NCBI RefSeq assembly: GCF_016653315.1
Contig: NZ_NHSH01000080.1
Span: 20,374-84,373 of the forward strand
Direction: 5' to 3'
Source of the DNA: Halochromatium roseum
Lineage (GTDB): Bacteria > Pseudomonadota > Gammaproteobacteria > Chromatiales > Chromatiaceae
DNA: 64,000 bases
Position numbers and translations under genes: made by a program. Every line of letters begins with the position of its first letter. Position 1 is the first letter of the stretch. This document shows, piece after piece, positions 17,907 through 25,502 of this stretch. A model generated the notes under the pieces. The model saw only the letters and a list, made by a program, of their open reading frames with translations, had not been told where the DNA came from and did not search any database.

Positions 17907-19007
17907 ATGGCTGCGCCGACCGACGATTCGCGATCTGGGCTGAAGACGGACTGGGTCTCGAGTTCAAATACAGCGTCTGCCTCTGCCCATGGCTCTGCCT
18001 CAGCCTTGGGTCCAGACGCGGATGATGATTCAGCTTTAGGTCTAGGGCCAGATTCAGACCTGCTACTCCCAGGTTTCCTTGGTCATCTCGCTAACGAGCG
18101 ACAGGTATCGCCGCACACACTGAGTAATTATCGGCGTGATCTTGAGCGCATCGCCCGCTGGCGAATCGAGCAGGGTATCCAGGCGTGGTCGGATCTTCGC
18201 GATGAGGCGATTCGCCGCTATGTCGCAGCTCGGCATCGCACGGGCATCGGTGGTCGCACCTTGGCGCGCGAGCTTTCCGCCTTGCGCACCTTTTTCGACT
18301 ACTTGCTGCGTGAGCGCCTGGTATCTCATAACCCGGCGCGCGGGCTGCGCGCGCCGAAAAGTGCGAGGCGTCTGCCGAGCAGCCTGGATGCCGATACGCT
18401 GAGCGCGTTGCTCGACAGTGACAAACAGGTTGATTCTGACGCTGATGCTGCGGGTCTAGGTACCGTTGCGGCGGACTCAGAGATCGAGAACGAGCCGTTG
18501 GCGTTGCGAGATACCGCGATGATTGAACTCTTTTACTCGTCGGGCTTGCGCCTTGCCGAGCTGATCTCGGTGGATGTGCGTGATATCGACCCTGCCGACG
18601 CCATGCTGACCGTGGTCGGCAAGGGCTCCAAGACCCGTCGGGTGCCGATAGGTCGGGCAGCGCTGCAAGCCATTGCGGGTTGGCTTGCGGTCCGACCCTT
18701 GCTCGCCGCGGCGGACGAGCCAGCCCTTTTCGTCAGCTCGCGCGGTAAGCGCATCCATCCGCGCACCGTGCAGGCGCGTCTCAAGCGCTGGGGGCAGCAA
18801 CGCTCTGCGGGTCGCCATCTGCATCCGCATCTGTTGCGACACTCCTTCGCCAGTCATCTGCTCGAATCCTCTGGCGACCTGCGTGCTGTTCAAGAGCTAC
18901 TCGGCCACGCCGACATCGCCACGACCCAGGTCTATACCCACCTCGATTTTCAACACCTTGCGCAGGTCTACGACCAAGCGCATCCACGCGCGCGCAAGCG
19001 GCGCTAG
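17907..19007 (+). CDS. xerC: Tyrosine recombinase XerC with low-complexity insertions
   Basis: Chromosome dimer resolution recombinase acting with XerD at dif. The 366-residue product shows the N-terminal SAM-like domain ([20 protein letters not shown]) and the catalytic residues R215 (SSGLRLAEL), K239, H308/R311 (HPHLLRHSF), H334 (LLGHADI) and Y343 (VYTHLD). Usual XerC is about 300 residues. The first ~52 residues are Ser/Ala/Asp-rich and non-homologous, and residues 170-196 form an acidic insertion between the two domains. No better internal start is obvious. It follows DUF484 by 5 bases. Confidence 0.93.
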   Translation: MAAPTDDSRSGLKTDWVSSSNTASASAHGSASALGPDADDDSALGLGPDSDLLLPGFLGHLANERQVSPHTLSNYRRDLERIARWRIEQGIQAWSDLRDEAIRRYVAARHRTGIGGRTLARELSALRTFFDYLLRERLVSHNPARGLRAPKSARRLPSSLDADTLSALLDSDKQVDSDADAAGLGTVAADSEIENEPLALRDTAMIELFYSSGLRLAELISVDVRDIDPADAMLTVVGKGSKTRRVPIGRAALQAIAGWLAVRPLLAAADEPALFVSSRGKRIHPRTVQARLKRWGQQRSAGRHLHPHLLRHSFASHLLESSGDLRAVQELLGHADIATTQVYTHLDFQHLAQVYDQAHPRARKRR

Positions 19008-19011
19008 GCGT

Positions 19012-19287
19012 ATGGGCGGTCGCACAGGCGCTGGCCAGACTCGTGCCCCGCGAGTGTTGCTCTACAGCAGTCAAGGCTGTGCGCACTGCCGCCAGGCCAA
19101 AGCCTTTCTCGATGCGCGCGGTATTGCCTACAGCGAGTTTGATGTCGGGCGCAGCGCCAAGGCGCGCAAGGCCTTGGTGCGCCTTGGCGCCCGCGCGGTG
19201 CCGACGATACTGGTCGGTGATCAACGCTTGGACGGCTTCTCAGAGCGCGCCTTCCTCGCCGCCTACAAGCGCCAGCGTGACAGCTGA
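19012..19287 (+). CDS. Glutaredoxin-like protein
   Basis: A 91-residue thioredoxin-fold protein starting 4 bases after xerC. The redox motif is CAHC in LLYSSQGCAHCRQAKAFL, and VPTILVGDQRLDGF is the cis-Pro and glutathione-site region of glutaredoxins. The first ten residues are basic and variable. It is probably the last gene of the lysA-xerC operon. The specific substrate is unknown. Confidence 0.82.
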   Translation: MGGRTGAGQTRAPRVLLYSSQGCAHCRQAKAFLDARGIAYSEFDVGRSAKARKALVRLGARAVPTILVGDQRLDGFSERAFLAAYKRQRDS

Positions 19288-19584
19288 TTTTCGTATCGTT
19301 TGGCGTTCTGCCTGCCTTGCTGCCGGTCCTGCTCAATTGCGCTGTCCAAATGCTGCTCTGGCTGGTTTGAACTGGGGCAAGGCCGGCAGACGGGCGGGAC
19401 AAGGGCGCTGTCGTGCTAAAAGACCATGCTCTTAACTGGGTTTCACTTGGCAAAGGTCGATGCTGTCCTAATATCCAACTCGTAGGGGGCAGAAACATAG
19501 GCTTTGAAGATGATTAATGTCTTCTCTGATCTGATTCTGTCCAGGTCCCTGACTTCAAATCATCGACAGCTCGAGGAACCATCC

Positions 19585-20199
19585 ATGACCGACTCGACCA
19601 CCCGCTCAAATCGTCTTGTTGTCATTCTCGGCCTCAGCATGGCGCTGGGTCCGCTGACCGCCCTCTCGTTCGGTAGCAGGTATGCCGATGAAGAGACTCT
19701 CGCTCGCGCCCAGGCCGGTCTACAAAACGCGAAGCCAGCCGACGTGCTCGGGAAGTATGGCGACGTCGACGGTGTGCCGAGCTATGCGAGCTCCAAGACC
19801 TTGGCAGACGTCCTCTCTGGCTCGGGCGTGTTCGACGACTTCCGCACGGCGCTGCAGAATAGCGACAAGGCTGACCTGTTGACCGGAACCGGTGCTTATA
19901 CCCTGTTTGTTCCGAGCGATGAGGCCTTCGCCAGACTGACCGATGAGCAGCGTGCCGCATTGCGTGACGATCCTGCGGCCCTGGCCTCGTTGATCTCGAA
20001 GCACATCGTCCCCGGACGCTACAGCGCGACTGATCTGATGCAGATGCGCGAGGCTCGGACCATCGACGGGGCATCGATTGCCGTCGGACCAACGGCTAGT
20101 GCTGGTGGCCATATCGGCTTCGGCGGTTCAGACGTGGTGCAGAGTAATCTCCACGCCACTAACGGCATCGTTCACGTCATCGACCGCGTGAATCTGTAA
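19585..20199 (+). CDS. Exported fasciclin-domain protein
   Basis: The ATG at 19585 has a GAGGAA site and begins a signal peptide (LVVILGLSMALGPLTALSFG). The 204-residue product carries one fasciclin (FAS1) domain from about residue 75: TLADVLSGSGVFDDF, then the H1 motif YTLFVPSDEAFARL and the H2 motif NGIVHVIDRVNL at the C-terminus. FAS1 domains mediate adhesion or surface interactions. The gene stands alone and is followed by a strong hairpin. Confidence 0.9.
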   Translation: MTDSTTRSNRLVVILGLSMALGPLTALSFGSRYADEETLARAQAGLQNAKPADVLGKYGDVDGVPSYASSKTLADVLSGSGVFDDFRTALQNSDKADLLTGTGAYTLFVPSDEAFARLTDEQRAALRDDPAALASLISKHIVPGRYSATDLMQMREARTIDGASIAVGPTASAGGHIGFGGSDVVQSNLHATNGIVHVIDRVNL

Positions 20200-20221
20200 C
20201 CTGTCGCGCCGCGTCTTAGCT

Positions 20222-20249
20222 CAGTCGGGGCCAGACGCGCGCCCGACTG
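20222..20249. terminator. Stem-loop after the fasciclin gene
   Basis: cagtcggg (20222-20229) pairs perfectly with cccgactg (20242-20249), 22 bases after the stop codon. There is no T-run, so it may stabilise the mRNA end or cooperate with the stronger hairpin at 20272. Confidence 0.45.
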
Positions 20250-20271
20250 GCGCTAACATAGCGAGTAAAAT

Positions 20272-20306
20272 AAAGGCCCGGTCCACCCCTGGTGTGCCGG
20301 GCCTTT
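20272..20306. terminator. Bidirectional intrinsic terminator candidate
   Basis: aaaggcccgg (20272-20281) pairs with ccgggccttt (20297-20306) as a perfect 10-bp stem flanked by A- and T-tracts in each direction. It lies between the convergent fasciclin gene (plus) and the small ORF at 20387 (minus), as expected for a shared terminator. Confidence 0.85.
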
Positions 20307-20386
20307 AGGTTCCCTTGGGGACGGATTGAGCTTCCCTCAAACCCATCGTTGCGGTGTTCGTGAAGGCACGCTGTTATGTACTGGCG

Positions 20387-20605
20387 CTAGTGCCGATACT
20401 CTGGCTCCTGCCTGAGCGCGTTCAGGTAGACCTGTTGCTCGTGTAAGGCCTCGGCTTGGATGGCGAGAAGTTTCTGGTAGTCCTCGGGCAGTTCTTGGTC
20501 CATCCCCGTCTCGACAAAGCGCTCTAGTGTCTCGGCGGTGTCGCGTAATAGGCTCTCCAGCTCATTGAGCACATGCCGGTAATCGCTGTCGGACATTCCC
20601 GTCAT
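20387..20605 (-). CDS. Small uncharacterised protein coupled to a sulfotransferase gene
   Basis: A 72-residue acidic, mostly helical protein (NELESLLRDTAETLERFVET, then LALQAEALHEQ-type residues) with no signal or membrane segment and no motif I recognise. Its start overlaps the stop of the sulfotransferase gene by 4 bases, so the two are translationally coupled. Function unknown. Confidence 0.65.
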   Translation of the reverse strand: MTGMSDSDYRHVLNELESLLRDTAETLERFVETGMDQELPEDYQKLLAIQAEALHEQQVYLNALRQEPEYRH

Positions 20606-21267
20606 GGGCTCGGGTCGAAGTGGTAGCCGAGGCGTTCGATGTCCGGTGCGAAGTGTTGCGCGACCAGCTCGGCGGTCTCATCGTCGTAATACCGGCGATA
20701 GTCGGCGCCTCGGTCGTTGGCCTGCCGGCGGTGCGGGAGTCTCGGTGGCCGGATACCGATGCGTGTGCAAGCCTCTGTGAAGTCTTGCTCGAGACGTTCG
20801 TAGCGGCCGATGAAGTCGACGATCAGGTTGCCGCGCAGGTCGATCAAATAGTCGGTCTGGAGTTCGATCGAGGTGTCGATGTGGTATTGCGGCGGTCGTT
20901 TGGGGTCGAGCTTCCAACGCAAGAAGGCGGCAAAATTCTGATGGCCACCCAGGTGCTGGGGGCGCTCGCGTCGAATGTGGTGAAAGGAGCTGACCTGCAG
21001 ATCCCAGGGGTTGCGGACGAATGCAAACTTGAATAAGGCGTCGAAATGCTCGCGCGGCAACAGCTCCTTTGCCGCGATGGCCTTGGCATGGCGTGGCAGC
21101 TTGGTGGCAATGCGATGACCGCTCAGGTGACTGAGACGGCTGCAGACAAACATCGGCCAATACCAAGGATCAGTCCAACGCCGACGCGCCAGCGCCGCAC
21201 GCACACTGGTGCCGCCGGTCTTGGCAATATGGATGAACAGGAACTGATGCTTGATCGAGAGCAGCAT
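20602..21267 (-). CDS. Sulfotransferase-family protein
   Basis: A 221-residue protein from the ATG at 21265-21267. The N-terminal motif FLFIHIAKTGGTSVRAAL is the 5'-phosphosulfate loop of PAPS-dependent sulfotransferases, and FKFAFVRNPWDLQVSSF is the 3'-phosphate-binding strand with RNPW. Later come IVDFIGRYERLEQDF and the HRR region typical of carbohydrate sulfotransferase-like bacterial proteins. The acceptor is unknown; extracellular polysaccharide or capsule is possible. The 20 residues upstream in the open frame are not homologous. Confidence 0.85.
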   Translation of the reverse strand: MLLSIKHQFLFIHIAKTGGTSVRAALARRRWTDPWYWPMFVCSRLSHLSGHRIATKLPRHAKAIAAKELLPREHFDALFKFAFVRNPWDLQVSSFHHIRRERPQHLGGHQNFAAFLRWKLDPKRPPQYHIDTSIELQTDYLIDLRGNLIVDFIGRYERLEQDFTEACTRIGIRPPRLPHRRQANDRGADYRRYYDDETAELVAQHFAPDIERLGYHFDPSP

Positions 21268-21354
21268 GGGGCATTGTATACCGCAAGCGAAGGCTTGGCG
21301 TGAGCCTGAGCCTGATCCGCAGCTCAAGATCTCGTGGTCAGTGGTCAGTGCGGA

Positions 21355-21771
21355 TCAGACCTCAGAGGCATTCCAATTATTGAATGCGAGCAACCAAGAG
21401 CGAATACCGGGGTTAGCCGCACCCGTCGCCAGCAACTGTTCACCAATCTCGATCATGAGGTTACGGAATTCCCGCACCAGCATGGCCCATTCGGCCTCTG
21501 CCAGGCCCGGGTTGTCACTCATGGTCTCGGCGGCCAGCGAGCCGGCACCGGCCCACCAGGCATTACCATCGAGCTGACGCCGCACTTGCGCGGGCGATGT
21601 CGGCAGCAGGCCGAGCAGTTCCCTAACCTCAGTGGCGCGCGCATGATCGATACGCTCGAGCAGCTCGGCGAGTCGCTCGAGCGGGCGCACGAAAAGGCTG
21701 GGGTCGTCGGAACCCACCTCAGTCAGCAGTGTGCCGAAAGCGGAGGTCTCGGCTGCGGAGACAGGCGTCAT
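21355..21771 (-). CDS. Hypothetical protein, 138 residues
   Basis: No family is recognised. The product is soluble, helical and acidic, with SLFVRPLERLAELLERIDHA and a Trp-rich end (SWLLAFNNWNASEV). Residue content resembles a real protein better than the overlapping plus-strand frame (147 codons, Arg/His/Gln-rich). There is no clear ribosome site. It lies upstream of the sulfotransferase gene on the same strand, with an 87-base gap. Confidence 0.5.
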   Translation of the reverse strand: MTPVSAAETSAFGTLLTEVGSDDPSLFVRPLERLAELLERIDHARATEVRELLGLLPTSPAQVRRQLDGNAWWAGAGSLAAETMSDNPGLAEAEWAMLVREFRNLMIEIGEQLLATGAANPGIRSWLLAFNNWNASEV

Positions 21772-21889
21772 GGGTGAGTGATACTCGACTTTCTTTCGGA
21801 TCTGAGGTTACATCCTACCTGATCTGGAAGGCGGTCTCGCGATCCGCGCAGCGATGGATGGCGGTGATCCTGGCGACCTTTGTGGAACC

Positions 21890-22018
21890 ATGATGATAAC
21901 AACAAAGTGCTCCGTATCTTCATCGCTAACTGAATTCGGCGATGCGTCGGCCCTGGGTTTGACGCCGCTGAGCAGTGCGGGGCTCGAGGCGCTGGAGCCG
22001 ATCGACAACCTGTCCTGA
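21890..22018 (+). CDS. Possible 42-residue leader ORF of the histidine kinase gene
   Basis: ATGATG at 21890 opens a frame (MMITTKCSVSSSLTEFGDAS and on) whose TGA at 22016-22018 overlaps the kinase ATG as TGATG. Such overlap suggests coupling. The peptide has no recognisable features and the ribosome site is weak, so it may be a chance ORF. Confidence 0.25.
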   Translation: MMITTKCSVSSSLTEFGDASALGLTPLSSAGLEALEPIDNLS

Positions 22019-23376
22019 TGTCGAAGTCGAGTCGCCGAGTCTTGCTCTTCAGGCTGCTGACGCTGCTTGCTCTCGCCTGGATTCAGGCCTGGGGTTCGGC
22101 CCACGCCGACCCGGCCTTTGCCGACGTCTTTCGTGATCATGCGGCGACCATGTTGTTGGTCGATCCCGGCAGTGGCGCGATCCGCGATGCGAATGCCGCG
22201 GCGGTGCGCTTTTACGGTTATCCCCGGGAGCGCCTGCTTGCGATGCGCATCCAGGACATCAGTACCCTGGCGCCCCTGCGAGTGAACGAAGAGATGGAGC
22301 GTGCACAGAGCGGTGAGCGCGAACACTTTGTGTTTCGCCATCGGCTCGCGTCTGGCGAGGAGCGCAAGGTTGCGGTTTGGTCATCGCCGCTGAGCATCGA
22401 CGGCAAGGTCCAGCTGCTGTCGATCATCTCCGATCTCACCGAGATGCGTGAGGCGAATGATCCTTTCTGGCATTACCAGAGCGGGCTCGAGCATAAGGTC
22501 GATCTACAATCGTCGCAGATCGCGGCCTATGTTGCGGAGCGTCGGGAGCAGGATCGGCGTACCATCTTGGTCCTCTTTGTTGGCGTGATGGCCTTGCTGT
22601 TTCTCAGCGCGGTGCTCGCTCGTGATGTGCGAAGGCGGCGGCAGGCGGAGGCGACGGCTAAGCAACTGTTGGAGAAAAATGCTCAGGCCAATGGTGCGCT
22701 CCAGCGCTTCACCGAGGTCGCCGCTCATCATTTGCAGGAGCCCTGCCGACGTATGGCCAGCTATGCCGGCCTGATTCGACGTCGGCTCGAACGTGGCGCG
22801 CAGCTTGCCGAACTGGAGCCGCTGGCGTTGACGCTGGAGACCCAGGCCTTGCGGCAACGAACGCTGGTGCGTGACATGCAGCTTTACCTGGCCGCGGGCC
22901 AGGCCAGTGCGCAACAGGGCGTTGATGATCCAGCGGCGCTGACGCGGGAGCTCTTTGCGCGCTTGGCTGATCAGCATTCACAGGCGCCAGTGACCCTGTC
23001 TGTCGCTGAGATGCCCCGCATTCCGCTCGATCGTCAATGGCTGAGCTATTGCCTGCGCTGCTTGTTCGAGAACGCGGTTGAGCACGCTGATCCGGAGCAG
23101 CCGGTCGAGATTCGGGTCTTTACCCGCGCTGTAGGGGGCGGCTTGCAACTCTTGATCACCGACAATGGGCCGGGGATTCCAACGCCTTATCGCGAGCGCG
23201 TCTTCGGCGTCTTTGAGCAGCTGAGTCCACCCATTTCGGCAACGCGCACTGGCATCGGACTGGCGATCGTGAGACGGATCATGGAGACCGTCGGCGGTCG
23301 CGCCATGGCAGAGGAGACGCCTGGTGGCGGTACGACGATCGTTCTAGAGTTTACGCGCGAGGAGCTTGCGTCATGA
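22018..23376 (+). CDS. PAS sensor histidine kinase (Rcp/phytochrome-type kinase module)
   Basis: A 452-residue inner-membrane kinase. It has a signal-like first helix (LLFRLLTLLALAWIQAW), a PAS domain (residues ~35-150; AATMLLVDPGSGAIRDANA) and a second membrane helix (~181-200, LVLFVGVMALLFLSAVLA), which puts PAS in the periplasm. The dimerisation/acceptor helix reads EVAAHHLQEPCRRM, with H237 the likely phosphoacceptor of the HDLQEP type. The ATPase has NAVEH (N box), DNGPGIP (G1) and GIGLAIVRRI (G2). The stop overlaps the response regulator start by 4 bases. The ligand is unknown. Confidence 0.9.
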   Translation: MSKSSRRVLLFRLLTLLALAWIQAWGSAHADPAFADVFRDHAATMLLVDPGSGAIRDANAAAVRFYGYPRERLLAMRIQDISTLAPLRVNEEMERAQSGEREHFVFRHRLASGEERKVAVWSSPLSIDGKVQLLSIISDLTEMREANDPFWHYQSGLEHKVDLQSSQIAAYVAERREQDRRTILVLFVGVMALLFLSAVLARDVRRRRQAEATAKQLLEKNAQANGALQRFTEVAAHHLQEPCRRMASYAGLIRRRLERGAQLAELEPLALTLETQALRQRTLVRDMQLYLAAGQASAQQGVDDPAALTRELFARLADQHSQAPVTLSVAEMPRIPLDRQWLSYCLRCLFENAVEHADPEQPVEIRVFTRAVGGGLQLLITDNGPGIPTPYRERVFGVFEQLSPPISATRTGIGLAIVRRIMETVGGRAMAEETPGGGTTIVLEFTREELAS

Positions 23377-23813
23377 TCATCAATCAACCTGTGTTTACCG
23401 TCTTGCTCGTCGAAGACGAGATCGCGGATGCCGATCTAGTGCGGATGGCGTTTGAGGAAAGCCGCGTGCTGGTCAGGCTGCATCACGTCGTCGATGGCGT
23501 CGAGGCGCTCAAGTTCTTGCGCCGCGAGACCGAGGCGTCTGCGACTGCGGCGCGTCCGGATCTGATCCTGCTCGACCTGAATATGCCGCGGATGAATGGT
23601 CGGGAATTCCTGCAGCAGGTGAAGCAGGATGAGGATCTTCGCGCGATTCCGGTGGTGGTGTTGACCACCTCTGATGTTGAGCGCGATGTTGTCGAGAGCT
23701 ACGGCCTAGGTGCGGCCGGTTATGTCGTCAAGCCGGTCGATCTCGACCAGCTGATCCATGCGATCAAGGGCATGGAGAGCTACTGGTTTACGGTGGTGAA
23801 ATTGCCGCAGTAG
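23373..23813 (+). CDS. Rcp1-type single-domain response regulator
   Basis: A 146-residue receiver without output domain. Acidic pocket residues appear in LLVEDEIADADLV, the phosphoacceptor in LILLDLNMPRMNG, Thr in VVLTTSD and Lys in YVVKPVD. The family (cyanobacterial Rcp1-like) pairs with phytochrome-type kinases of the HDLQEP class, matching the upstream gene. It overlaps that gene by 4 bases. The downstream target is unknown. Confidence 0.92.
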   Translation: MIINQPVFTVLLVEDEIADADLVRMAFEESRVLVRLHHVVDGVEALKFLRRETEASATAARPDLILLDLNMPRMNGREFLQQVKQDEDLRAIPVVVLTTSDVERDVVESYGLGAAGYVVKPVDLDQLIHAIKGMESYWFTVVKLPQ

Positions 23814-23820
23814 TCTGATC

Positions 23821-23848
23821 GGCTATCGGCTATCGGCTATCGGCTATC
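23821..23848. repeat. 7-bp tandem repeat, four copies
   Basis: ggctatc is repeated four times without change directly after the response regulator stop. Its seven-base period suggests slipped-strand expansion. Confidence 0.85.
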
Positions 23849-23910
23849 GAGCAATTGCGGAGAACAGGGGCAAGAGCAAGGAGGTAAACGGCACAGGGCA
23901 GTGGTCGTCA

Positions 23911-23938
23911 GTCTGAGACCTCGCCCGGCGAGGTCAGA
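23911..23938. terminator. Stem-loop between convergent genes
   Basis: gacctcgc (23917-23924) pairs with gcgaggtc (23928-23935) around ccg, and flanking gtct / agac extend the stem across a two-base bulge. It lies between the response regulator (plus) and the DUF2189 gene (minus). No T-run is seen. Confidence 0.5.
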
Positions 23939-23976
23939 CCCTGCGTCCGACCGCCGTCTCGGGCTGCGGTGATCAC

Positions 23977-24028
23977 GTGCATCTCAGGCGGCTCATTTCC
24001 AGGCTGGTGTCGCGCCATGAGCGTCAGG
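23977..24028. repeat. Dispersed GC-rich repeat, family B, divergent copy
   Basis: The stretch from gtgcatctcagg to gccatgagcgtcaggg aligns by eye with the copy at 33601-33654 at roughly three bases in four. It sits between convergent genes. Confidence 0.5.
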
Positions 24029-24069
24029 GTTGAAGCCGGGTCTGCCGTTGAACCGTTTACCGTTGAACC

Positions 24070-24858
24070 TCAGCGATCACTCGGGACCAGATCGCGGTAG
24101 GCGTGCCAGGTCGCATGGCCGACCAGTGGCATGGCGATCGCTAAGCCGACATAGAAGGTTAGCAAACCGAGGCCGATGAAGAAGACGATCAGCAGTGCCC
24201 ATAACGTCATCGGTGCCCAGTTCTGAGTCACTGCCTTGACGCTCGTGCGGATCGCGCTAAAGCCGTCGACCTTACGGTCCATCAGCATGGGAACTGAGAT
24301 GGCGCTGATGGCGTAGGCCAGCCAGGCCAGCAGGAAGCCAACCGCCATACTCGCGAAGGCGAAGGCGTTGTGCTCGCCAGACAGGAAGACGGTGCTGAAA
24401 AAGTTCTCCAGCGGTGGGTGCATGCCGGTGTAGAGCAGCGCGAAGAGCACGAAGTTAGACATCATCCACAGCTGCATGATGATCAGCAGGCCGGCGGTGA
24501 TGACTCCGAGCTGGGCCTGATTCCGGCGCCAGGCCTCGAGCGCGCTACAGAACTGGATCGGCTCGTTACGCTCGACATGCGCGCTCATCTGGTATAGACC
24601 GAGACCGATGATGGGTGCGAGCAGATAGAAGCCGGCGACCAGGAAAGGCACGATAAAGAACATGCCCTCGCTCTTCAGGCCCAGGGTGATCAATCCGCTG
24701 ATCAGCACGATGGCGGCGCCATAGGTCAGGCTGTAACGGCGGGCTGCAAGCATGTCGCGCCAGCCCTTCTCGATCCACTCCCAGGGCTGGGCGAAGCTGA
24801 TCTTATTGACGACGATATCCTCGGCTTGGACAGCGTCAACGGCGGTGGTTTGCTCCAT
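24070..24858 (-). CDS. DUF2189 family inner-membrane protein
   Basis: A 262-residue membrane protein. The ATG at 24856-24858 is chosen because GGAGGAATT lies just upstream; the frame is open for 19 more residues without a site. After a ~40-residue cytoplasmic start (DIVVNKISFAQPWEWIEKGW, the family motif) come six hydrophobic segments, including YGAAIVLISGLITLGL and LWALLIVFFIGLGLLTFYVG. DUF2189 proteins are common in proteobacteria and sometimes near cytochrome oxidase genes; the function is unknown. Here it stands alone. Confidence 0.88.
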   Translation of the reverse strand: MEQTTAVDAVQAEDIVVNKISFAQPWEWIEKGWRDMLAARRYSLTYGAAIVLISGLITLGLKSEGMFFIVPFLVAGFYLLAPIIGLGLYQMSAHVERNEPIQFCSALEAWRRNQAQLGVITAGLLIIMQLWMMSNFVLFALLYTGMHPPLENFFSTVFLSGEHNAFAFASMAVGFLLAWLAYAISAISVPMLMDRKVDGFSAIRTSVKAVTQNWAPMTLWALLIVFFIGLGLLTFYVGLAIAMPLVGHATWHAYRDLVPSDR

Positions 24859-25502
24859 CGCGAATTCCTCCGGTATGTATTTGGTCTTGGGATACAAGCC
24901 TGGGCTCGATTCCATCGGCGCTATGCAGGATGGGCGGGATGACTTGGAATCGAGCCCTAGTGGCGGGCCTCAGCCGGGCTCCGCGTTATTGTTGTCATCG
25001 TATCGCTACGGGTCGGCCTTCGGCTAACAGGCTGGTGATGCAGTTTTTTGGCTCTGGATTGCAGCAACGGTCGGGCTTGGTGAAGGCCTCCGTCGTCCAT
25101 AATTTGGTCTAGTCACTGATAAAACGCAAGGAATATCCGTAAATATTATGCGGATCACCGGAAAACCCTGCGAAACAGGGTCCACTTGAGGTTCCGCTGC
25201 CACTTGAAGTGTCCCTTTGCGTCGTCGGTCAGGATGTGCCGCGCTTGGTGTCGATCTTGATGTGGTGTGACCCTGCCGACTGCGCGCGGCTCAGCCTTGG
25301 TGGGTCGACGGTGATCTCCCTGGCGCGAACAACTCCGTTCGCCTGGCGATGGCGCAACGCGGGCCTCCGGCAAACCCGGTCAACCAGTCGGTGACTCGGC
25401 CTTATGGCAGCTCGGGGAAGTACTCAGTGGCTGCCCATTTTCTATTTCCCGACGATCGCCCACCATGGACCCTCAAATCGGGTAGAGATTGATGGACAGT
25501 TT
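24859..25502. other. Long intergenic region before the DUF349 gene
   Basis: These 644 bases show no convincing gene. Short open frames on both strands (for example minus 25155-25373) give Arg/His-rich peptides without family features. A 6-bp stem (accctg/cagggt, 25165-25181) is present. The last 70 bases are the family A palindromic repeat that abuts the DUF349 stop codon. The middle part could be a decayed mobile element, but I cannot name it. Confidence 0.5.
25431..25499. repeat. Palindromic dispersed repeat, family A, copy 2
   Basis: A 69-base element with outer arms ctgcccat / atggacag and an inner tttcccga / atcggg(t) pair. It is nearly identical to the copy at 38501-38569 and, inverted, to the copy at 14135-14202. 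It ends 3 bases from the stop codon of the DUF349 gene. Confidence 0.8.

Noticed and set aside
25155..25373. 72-codon minus-strand ORF in the region before the DUF349 gene
   Set aside because: Arg/His/Gln-rich, with no family match and no ribosome site. It may be part of a decayed element but cannot be supported as a gene.
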